Positions 5,883 to 11,232 of a stretch of DNA of 11,232 nt are shown here, piece after piece. The DNA comes from an uncultured Eubacteriales bacterium (GTDB taxonomy: Bacteria; Bacillota_A; Clostridia; Christensenellales; Aristaeellaceae): assembly GCA_902803675.1 (NCBI GenBank), contig CADCQZ010000293.1:1-11232 (forward strand), read 5' to 3'. The position numbers and the translations under genes were made by a program. How positions within the stretch are numbered: position 1 is the first letter of the stretch; each line of letters opens with the position of its first letter. The notes beneath the pieces were generated by a model. The model searched no databases, had not been told where the DNA came from, and was given only the letters and a program-made list of their open reading frames with translations.

Positions 5883-7793
5883 ATGAAGAAGATCGTTGCT
5901 CTGCTTCTGACCGCTGTGATGCTCATGGGCGTCTGCGGCGCTGTGGCTGAAGACGCGCATCAGCTGATCTACGGTGCCACCACCGAGATCGGCGGCGATT
6001 TCGCTGCGGGCCGTGCCTGGTTCACCAACAACGCGACGGATAACATGATCACCGAGATGATCAATGACTATACCACCGTTGTGATGAACAAGGAAGGCGC
6101 TTACATCGTCAACCCGACCATCGCCGAGAGCGTTGACGGCGTTATGAACGATGACGGCACCAAGACCTACACCATCAAGATCAAGGAAGGCCTGACCTTC
6201 AACAATGGCGAGCCTGTGACCATCCAGGATTTCGTTTGGACCACCGCTTTCGGCTGCTCTTCCGTGGCTACCGAACTGGGTGCGAAGGTCACCTCTTACC
6301 TGACTGTGGTCGGCGGCCAGGAATACTATGACGGCACTGCCGATAGCATTTCCGGTCTGCGCATCCTGGACGACACCACCATGTCCGTTCAGATCGTTGC
6401 CGACAAGGTCCCCTACTACTATGACATCACCTACGCTCAGTTTACTGCCTACAGCCTGAAGTACTGGCTGGGTGATGCGGTCGCTCTGAAGGACGACGGC
6501 AACGGCGTGTACTTCGAAGGCTTCACCAAGGATGGCTCCGAGGCCGCTTTCACCAACGCCCGCTTTGAAGCTGCTCCCACCCGTGTGACCGCCGGCCCCT
6601 ACAACCTGGTCGAATTCGATCAGTCCGCCAAGCAGGCCACTCTGGTCGCGAACCCCTACTATGCCGGCAACTACGAAGGCCAGAAGCCTTCCATCGAGAA
6701 GATCGTCATCACCAAGGCTGAAGACGCCACCTGGGCCGACGCTCTGAAGACCGGCGCTTTCAACTTCTATGATACCATCACCGACGGCACCGAGATCAAC
6801 GACGCGATGGACATCATCGAGGACGAAGCGAACAAGGCCACCCTGGGCTATGGCTACACCTATGCTCAGTTCGATCGTCCCGGCTACGGCAAGATCATGT
6901 TCCAGTGCGACTTCGGCCCGACCCAGTTCAAGGCTGTCCGTCACGCGGTCGCTCTGCTGCTGGACCGCAACGAGTTCGCCAACACCTTCTGCGCCGGCTG
7001 GGGCGGCGTTGTGAACGGCCCCTACGGCACCGCGATGTGGATGGCTCAGGAAGCCGAGGAATGGCTGGATGAGAACCTGAACAACTACGCCTTCAACCCC
7101 GAAGCCGCTGTGGCCGAGCTGGTCGAGGACGGCTGGGTCTACGCCGCTGACGGCTCCGACTATGTCGAGGGCATCCGCTACAAGAAGGTCACCGAAGAAG
7201 AAGCCGGCGACTATGTGCACAATGTGAAGCTGGACGACGGCACCATCCTGATGCCGCTGATCATCGAATGGTCCTCTTCCGAGGGCAACAGCGTGTCCGA
7301 CCTGCTGGCCGTTATGCTGGCCAACGGCCCCCAGACCGCCGAAGCCGGTATGAAGATCAACCAGAACATCATGAGCTTCTCCGAGCTGCTCAACTACATG
7401 TACCGTGACGTGTCCCAGGGCGACAAGTACGGCGTCAAGACCTACGGCATGTACAACCTGGCCTCCAACTGGGGCACCCCCGTGTACGACCGCGCCTATG
7501 ACTTCACCGTGGATCCCGAGCTGGTGGCTGAAGGCTACAACACCAACTTCATCCTGGACGAGAAACTCGACCAGCTGACCATGGACATGGTGTACGGCGT
7601 TGAAGCCGGCGATGATGCGAAGTACCTGGAGATCTGGGAGCAGTTCATCCAGCTGTGGAATGATCTCCTGCCCGAAGTCCCGCTGTACTCCAACATCTAC
7701 GTCTCCGTGTTCCCGGATTGGCTCGAGAACTACGAGCAGACCTCTTACTGGTCCTTCCAGAACGCCATCCTGTACGCGACGATCGCGGAATGA
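5883..7793 (+). CDS. oppA: Oligopeptide-binding protein OppA (family 5 extracellular solute-binding protein)
   Basis: This 636-aa secreted protein captures peptides outside the membrane and delivers them to OppBC. The signal peptide is clear: MKK, a hydrophobic core to about residue 17, and AVA-E, suggesting signal peptidase I cleavage after residue 22. The mature part has the family 5 layout, with an early PTIAESV region, KIKEGLTFNNGEPVTIQDF, a central VRHAVALLLDRNEFA segment, and a C-terminal region ending in a VPLYSNIYVSVFPDW-type strand. Unlike most Gram-positive binding proteins it has no lipobox: the only signal-region cysteine (C18) is preceded by M-G-V, and position -1 should be Ala, Gly or Ser. 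Codon choice is much more uniform (CTG, GAC, GGC, AAC, ATC) than in neighbouring genes, as in highly expressed proteins. The ribosome site GGAGGAA lies 5 bases before the ATG. It heads the second operon. Confidence 0.93.
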   Translation: MKKIVALLLTAVMLMGVCGAVAEDAHQLIYGATTEIGGDFAAGRAWFTNNATDNMITEMINDYTTVVMNKEGAYIVNPTIAESVDGVMNDDGTKTYTIKIKEGLTFNNGEPVTIQDFVWTTAFGCSSVATELGAKVTSYLTVVGGQEYYDGTADSISGLRILDDTTMSVQIVADKVPYYYDITYAQFTAYSLKYWLGDAVALKDDGNGVYFEGFTKDGSEAAFTNARFEAAPTRVTAGPYNLVEFDQSAKQATLVANPYYAGNYEGQKPSIEKIVITKAEDATWADALKTGAFNFYDTITDGTEINDAMDIIEDEANKATLGYGYTYAQFDRPGYGKIMFQCDFGPTQFKAVRHAVALLLDRNEFANTFCAGWGGVVNGPYGTAMWMAQEAEEWLDENLNNYAFNPEAAVAELVEDGWVYAADGSDYVEGIRYKKVTEEEAGDYVHNVKLDDGTILMPLIIEWSSSEGNSVSDLLAVMLANGPQTAEAGMKINQNIMSFSELLNYMYRDVSQGDKYGVKTYGMYNLASNWGTPVYDRAYDFTVDPELVAEGYNTNFILDEKLDQLTMDMVYGVEAGDDAKYLEIWEQFIQLWNDLLPEVPLYSNIYVSVFPDWLENYEQTSYWSFQNAILYATIAE

Positions 7794-7808
7794 TCCTGTA
7801 AGAAAGAA

Positions 7809-7849
7809 CTTAAAACGGGGCGGGCAGTCCATGCCCGCCTCGTTTTAAG
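7809..7849 (+). terminator. Strong stem-loop after oppA (attenuator or partial terminator)
   Basis: CTTAAAACGGGGCGGGCA (7809-7826) and TGCCCGCCTCGTTTTAAG (7832-7849) pair along 18 positions with one G-T wobble and a 5-base loop. Four Ts lie within the right arm and another ATTTT follows at 7853-7857. As oppB follows in the same direction without an obvious new promoter, this probably terminates most transcripts or protects the oppA mRNA 3' end, keeping OppA in excess over the channel proteins. Confidence 0.75.
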
Positions 7850-7888
7850 ACGATTTTCAGCCTCGCGGGAGGCGTGAACAGGCCATGC

Positions 7889-7919
7889 TGTCAGATAATC
7901 ATCCTTTGATCATCTGACA
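7889..7919 (+). repeat. Second stem-loop in the oppA-oppB spacer
   Basis: TGTCAGATAATCA (7889-7901) and TGATCATCTGACA (7907-7919) pair over 13 positions with one A-C mismatch around TCCTT. A shorter repeat, GGCTGA (7947-7952) with TCAGCC (7960-7965), follows just ahead of the oppB ribosome site. The 188-base spacer therefore holds three potential hairpins and no gene. No -35/-10 pair was convincing. Confidence 0.5.
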
Positions 7920-7981
7920 AGATGGTCTGCGGATCAAAAGAATATGGGCTGATGAGCTGTCAGCCGTGAAGGAGGTGCCCG

Positions 7982-9001
7982 ATGGGCAGATACATACTGA
8001 AACGTATCGGATACATTTTCCTTGTATTCCTGATACTGTCGTTCCTTATGTATTGTCTTTACAACCTGATCCCTACGGATCCGGCCCGGCAGGAAGTGGA
8101 GCCGATGCGTCAGGGCCTGAAGGCCGACGAATATGAAGCGCTCTATCAGCAGGTGCGCAAGCGGATGGGCCTGGACGATCCCCTGGTGGTGCGGTATCTC
8201 AGGTGGATGGGTTTGTGGAAGAATGTCGACGGCACCTTCAATGGGATCATTGAGGGGAATTTCGGCTATTCGAACCTGTATAAGCGCAATGTGATCGAAG
8301 TGATCCAGGCGCCCATGGGCAATACCGTATTCATCAACATCTTCTCGACGATCGCGGCCCTGGGGATCACGATCCCCCTGGGCATATACTGCGCGGTGCA
8401 TAAGGGGAAACGATTCGACAGCGTCACCCAGGTGGTCACCATGCTGGGTTACAGCATCCCCGTGTATATCATCGCACTGGTTTTCATGTTTCTTTTGTGC
8501 GTGCTCTGGCGCGTGTTCCCGATCATGGGCATGAAGACACCGGGCATGACTTACGCGAACCAGTGGGAAGAATTCGTCGATATGCTGTATCATATCGCTC
8601 TGCCGGTCATCGTGATGACCTTCGGCTCCCTGGGCGGCATGACCCGATATGTCAGGTCCTCCATGATCGACGCCCTGAGCATGGATTACATCCGCACGGC
8701 GCGGGCCAAGGGCCTCAAAGAGAAAGTGGTCATCTATTCCCACGCGTGGCGCAACGCGCTGCTGCCGGTCATCACTTCGATCCTGGGATGGTTCATAGCC
8801 ATTTTCTCCGGCTCCGTGATCATTGAGAACACCTTCTCCCTGAGCGGCATGGGCAGGCTGTACTGGCAGGGGCTCAACAATTACGATTTTGAGCTGGTCC
8901 TGGCCATCCAGTTGTTCTACTCGGTGGTCTCACTCGTCGGTTCTCTGCTGATCGATATCAGCTATGGCCTGGTCGATCCGCGTGTCCGGGTGGACAAATA
9001 A
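7982..9001 (+). CDS. oppB: Oligopeptide ABC transporter permease OppB
   Basis: This 339-aa membrane protein forms half of the peptide channel of the second importer. The start MGRYILKRIGYIFLVFLILS is the typical OppB N-terminus: a basic cytoplasmic end and first helix, then the NLIPTDPAR motif. Six hydrophobic helices lie at about 9-30, 113-136, 146-175, 201-220, 260-283 and 303-325. The EAA coupling loop, which docks on the ATPase, is at about 235-257 (DYIRTARAKGLKEKVVIYSH followed by AWRNALLP). The C-terminus LIDISYGLVDPRVRV is also typical. Length is close to family norms, so unlike OppC in this operon it carries no added domain. AAGGAGGT lies 5 bases before the ATG. Only 17 bases separate it from oppC, so they are co-transcribed. 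Confidence 0.95.
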   Translation: MGRYILKRIGYIFLVFLILSFLMYCLYNLIPTDPARQEVEPMRQGLKADEYEALYQQVRKRMGLDDPLVVRYLRWMGLWKNVDGTFNGIIEGNFGYSNLYKRNVIEVIQAPMGNTVFINIFSTIAALGITIPLGIYCAVHKGKRFDSVTQVVTMLGYSIPVYIIALVFMFLLCVLWRVFPIMGMKTPGMTYANQWEEFVDMLYHIALPVIVMTFGSLGGMTRYVRSSMIDALSMDYIRTARAKGLKEKVVIYSHAWRNALLPVITSILGWFIAIFSGSVIIENTFSLSGMGRLYWQGLNNYDFELVLAIQLFYSVVSLVGSLLIDISYGLVDPRVRVDK

Positions 9002-9018
9002 GAGAGGGGGAAGGAAAG

Positions 9019-10875
9019 ATGACGAAGAAGAAGGGCTTTTTCCTGACCCGGTGGCTCAAGCGCGGTGTTTTGGGAAATGACCGCGAGATCAAGGATATCA
9101 TGACGGAAGAGCAGGTCCAGACCCCGTTCAAGACCATGCTGAAGAACTTCCTGTCCAAGCATACGGTGCGCGTCGGCCTGATCGGCTTTTTCGCGGTGTT
9201 CCTGTTCGTGCTCATCGGGCCGCGGTACTGGGTGCTGGACCTGTCCGAGCAGGATTCCACGCTAATCAATCTGCCCCCCAGCCAGAACATGATGGCTGTG
9301 CCCAAGGAAATGAAGGGCAAGATCGCGGACATCGCGGCCGGCCGTACCTACGGCGTCGGCCTTGATACCGACGGGCATGTGCACACCTGGGGCTACACAA
9401 GGATCACGGAAAAGATCAATATCGCCGATGTACCGGATGAGGTGCAGAACGCCGATCTGATCATGTTCGCCGCCGGCGAGGACCATGTGGTCGCCATGGA
9501 CGTCAACAAGCAGCTGTATGTCTGGGGCAACACTCGTCTGCAACAGGCGAATTACACATCGGACATGAAAAAGCTGATGAAGACCCCGGACGACCCCGCC
9601 TGGGATATCATCCAGCTGGAAGCCAGCAACCAGTTTTCCGCCGCCCTGTCCTCGGACGGTACGCTCTACCTGTGGGGCAACAGCAATCTGGCGGATATCA
9701 AGCTCCGCAAACAGTACCAGGGCAATATCGCGAAGGTGGCGCTCACCAGCAACGAGTATATCTGCCTGCTCAAAGACGGCACGGTGGCGTACACCGGGTT
9801 CAAGGACAAGGGCAGCGCTTTCGCCGCGATCCCTGCCGCTCTTAACGGCAAAACTGTTGTGGATATCGCCTCCACCAGCTCCACCGTGGCGGCTGTCACG
9901 GACGACGGTCAGGTGGTGGTCTGGGGCAATGACAAAAACGGTGAAAAGACCGTGCCCGCGTTTGTTTCGCCTGTGAAACACCTTTACGGCGGCCGGTTCC
10001 ACTATGTGGCGGTGCTGGAGAACGGTGACGTGGTGGCGTGGGGCTCCGACAAATACCATCAGATCGACGTGCCCGCTTCTCTGGTGCACGGGGCCGACAT
10101 CAAGCAGATCTATACCGGCAATTTCCAGAACTACGCGGTCATGGCCGACGGGTCGGTGCAGACCTGGGGCCTGAAGGGCTTCGTGCTGGGGACCGACGGC
10201 CTGGGGCGCGACCTGCTGACCCGTATCGTCAACGGCGGCCGAGTCACGATGACGGTCGGCGCTATCTCGGTCATCATCGCGACCATCATCGGCGTTCTCC
10301 TGGGCGGCCTGGCGGGCTACTTCGGAGGGCACGTGGACATTATCGTCATGCGTATCGCGGAGATCGTGGGCGGCCTGCCCTTCATCCCCTTCGCCATGAT
10401 CCTGTCCGCTGTCATCGGATCCCGTCTGGATCCTACGCAGAAGATGTACCTGATCATGGTGGTGCTGGGCGTGCTGAGCTGGACCGGCACCTGCCGCCTG
10501 GTGCGCGCCCAGATCCTGGCGCAGCGCGAGATGGAATACGTCACCGCCGCCAAGGCCATGGGTATCCGTGAAAGGACCATCGTGTTCCGTCATATCCTGC
10601 CCAATGTCATGTCCCTGCTCCTGGTCAGCATGACGCTGGACTTCGCCACCTGCATGCTGACGGAGAGCAGCCTGAGCTACCTCGGTTTCGGCATCCCGCT
10701 TCCTACGCCCACCTGGGGCAATCTTCTTACGGGTGCCAACAATTCCATCGTGATCCAGCAGTACTGGTGGCAGTGGGTGTTCCCTGCGGCGATCTTCGGC
10801 CTGTGCACCATCTGCATCAATATGATCGGCGACGGTCTGCGCGACGCGGTCGACCCGAAGAGCACTGAACGGTAA
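9019..10875 (+). CDS. oppC: Oligopeptide ABC transporter permease OppC with an inserted seven-repeat RCC1-like propeller
   Basis: This is the partner permease of OppB, 618 aa against a usual 300-340. A cytoplasmic N-terminal tail is followed by helix 1 at about 51-68, then the OppC linker DLSEQDSTLINLPPSQN. Normally GTDxxGRD would follow directly; here about 294 aa intervene (residues 93-386) before FVLGTDGLGRDLLTRI resumes the family sequence. The rest is a standard permease: helix 2 at about 409-437, an EAA loop at about 506-526 (EYVTAAKAMGIRERTIVFRH), SYLGFGIPLPTPTWGN, and the ending GDGLRDAVDP. The insertion consists of RCC1-type repeats. The join is in frame and falls exactly at a loop outside the membrane, so the permease should still function. 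A purine-rich GGAAAG ribosome site precedes the ATG. The downstream oppD follows within 15 bases. Confidence 0.93.
   Translation: MTKKKGFFLTRWLKRGVLGNDREIKDIMTEEQVQTPFKTMLKNFLSKHTVRVGLIGFFAVFLFVLIGPRYWVLDLSEQDSTLINLPPSQNMMAVPKEMKGKIADIAAGRTYGVGLDTDGHVHTWGYTRITEKINIADVPDEVQNADLIMFAAGEDHVVAMDVNKQLYVWGNTRLQQANYTSDMKKLMKTPDDPAWDIIQLEASNQFSAALSSDGTLYLWGNSNLADIKLRKQYQGNIAKVALTSNEYICLLKDGTVAYTGFKDKGSAFAAIPAALNGKTVVDIASTSSTVAAVTDDGQVVVWGNDKNGEKTVPAFVSPVKHLYGGRFHYVAVLENGDVVAWGSDKYHQIDVPASLVHGADIKQIYTGNFQNYAVMADGSVQTWGLKGFVLGTDGLGRDLLTRIVNGGRVTMTVGAISVIIATIIGVLLGGLAGYFGGHVDIIVMRIAEIVGGLPFIPFAMILSAVIGSRLDPTQKMYLIMVVLGVLSWTGTCRLVRAQILAQREMEYVTAAKAMGIRERTIVFRHILPNVMSLLLVSMTLDFATCMLTESSLSYLGFGIPLPTPTWGNLLTGANNSIVIQQYWWQWVFPAAIFGLCTICINMIGDGLRDAVDPKSTER
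9295..10179 (+). repeat. Seven tandem RCC1-like repeats within OppC (predicted extracytoplasmic beta-propeller)
   Basis: Repeats begin at about residues 102, 146, 197, 237, 279, 318 and 360 of the protein, spaced 39-51 aa. Each has the pattern (V/I)xxIxxGxxxxxAxxxDGxVxxWG. Examples are AAGRTYGVGLDTDGHVHTWG (1), YGGRFHYVAVLENGDVVAWG (6) and YTGNFQNYAVMADGSVQTWG (7). Repeat 4 is degenerate, with YTGF in place of WG. Seven repeats match the seven blades of RCC1, so a closed propeller is likely. It lies between membrane helices 1 and 2, a loop that is outside the cell in this family. Confidence 0.88.
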
Positions 10876-10889
10876 AGGAGGGAAAAGAA

Positions 10890-11232
10890 ATGGCATTATT
10901 GGAATTACATGATCTTCATACCTTCTTTACGACCAAGCGCGGCATCGTGAAAGCTGTCAACGGGGTCAGCTACAGCGTGGAATCCGGCCGCACCCTGGGT
11001 GTCGTGGGCGAGTCCGGCTCGGGCAAGAGCGTCTCCGCCATGAGCATCCTCCAGCTGCTGGATGGCAACGGCTATATCGATTCGGGCTCCATCATTTTTG
11101 ACGGCAAGGAGATCGTCAAGCTGAATCGTCAGGAGATGTACAAGATCAGGGGCAACGATATCTCGGTGATATTCCAGGAGCCCATGACCAGCCTCAACCC
11201 GGTGTTCACGGTGGAAAAGCAGGTGTCCGAAC
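10890..11232 (+). CDS. oppD: Oligopeptide ABC transporter ATPase OppD, N-terminal part (runs off the window)
   Basis: The first 114 codons of the ATPase of the second importer are present. Walker A is GESGSGKS at residues 40-47 and the Q-loop is IFQEPMTSLNP with Q96, at identical residue positions to the upstream OppD, so the two are close structural counterparts. The window ends four codons before the point where the upstream OppD insertion begins, so whether this copy carries an insertion cannot be told. The ribosome site AAAGGAGGG overlaps the oppC stop codon and lies 7 bases before the ATG. An oppF gene probably follows. Confidence 0.93.
   Translation, partial: MALLELHDLHTFFTTKRGIVKAVNGVSYSVESGRTLGVVGESGSGKSVSAMSILQLLDGNGYIDSGSIIFDGKEIVKLNRQEMYKIRGNDISVIFQEPMTSLNPVFTVEKQVSE

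Noticed and set aside
5847..7832. A 661-codon open frame on the minus strand, antisense to oppA
   Set aside because: It mirrors oppA, whose very uniform GC-rich codons leave few stops on the opposite strand. Its translation has no recognisable domain, and oppA has a signal peptide, ribosome site and promoter.
9295..10179. The RCC1 repeats as a separate gene fused by an assembly error
   Set aside because: Both joins fall inside conserved OppC sequence in the same frame, and the permease length without the insertion is about 324 aa, exactly that of a normal OppC.

Overview
The window looks like a chromosomal segment of a moderately GC-rich (high-50s percent by eye) Bacillota, probably a gut or rumen anaerobe of the Clostridia. 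The grounds are strong GGAGG ribosome binding sites, Opp proteins of Gram-positive type, a DUF3899-like membrane protein, and an SBP whose signal peptide ends in AVA-E. A Christensenellales/Aristaeellaceae-like source is only a guess. All genes are on the + strand. I see no RNA genes, CRISPR arrays or mobile elements.

Region 1 (2-5622) is the end of one oligopeptide ABC importer operon. It holds the C-terminal part of an OppC permease, an oversized OppD ATPase (722 aa), an oversized OppF ATPase (821 aa) and a 133-aa three-helix membrane protein. The first three genes overlap by ATGA or TGATG, so they are translationally coupled. A hairpin separates oppF from the small gene.

Region 2 (5623-11232) is a second importer operon. 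A well-formed sigma-A promoter (5718-5746) with a 9-bp inverted repeat just downstream of its -10 drives oppA. A strong hairpin and a second, weaker one follow oppA. Then come oppB, an oversized oppC (618 aa) and the start of a second oppD, cut by the window edge. This layout suggests abundant binding protein and less of the membrane and ATPase subunits.

The unusual content is the domain architecture. Core ABC motifs are intact, but four large segments have been added in frame: (a) about 370 aa of charged helical sequence in OppD between the Q-loop and the signature motif; (b) an N-terminal module in OppF made of one membrane helix, about 320 aa of helical sequence predicted outside the membrane, and a second membrane helix; (c) about 120 aa of coiled coil in OppF between Walker A and the Q-loop; (d) a seven-repeat RCC1-like beta-propeller in the second OppC, placed in the first extracytoplasmic loop exactly where the PPS...GTDxxGRD segment is normally continuous. 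The OppA of the second system has no lipobox, which raises the possibility that the propeller helps retain or dock it. That link is inference. All assignments come from reading motifs; no database search was run.
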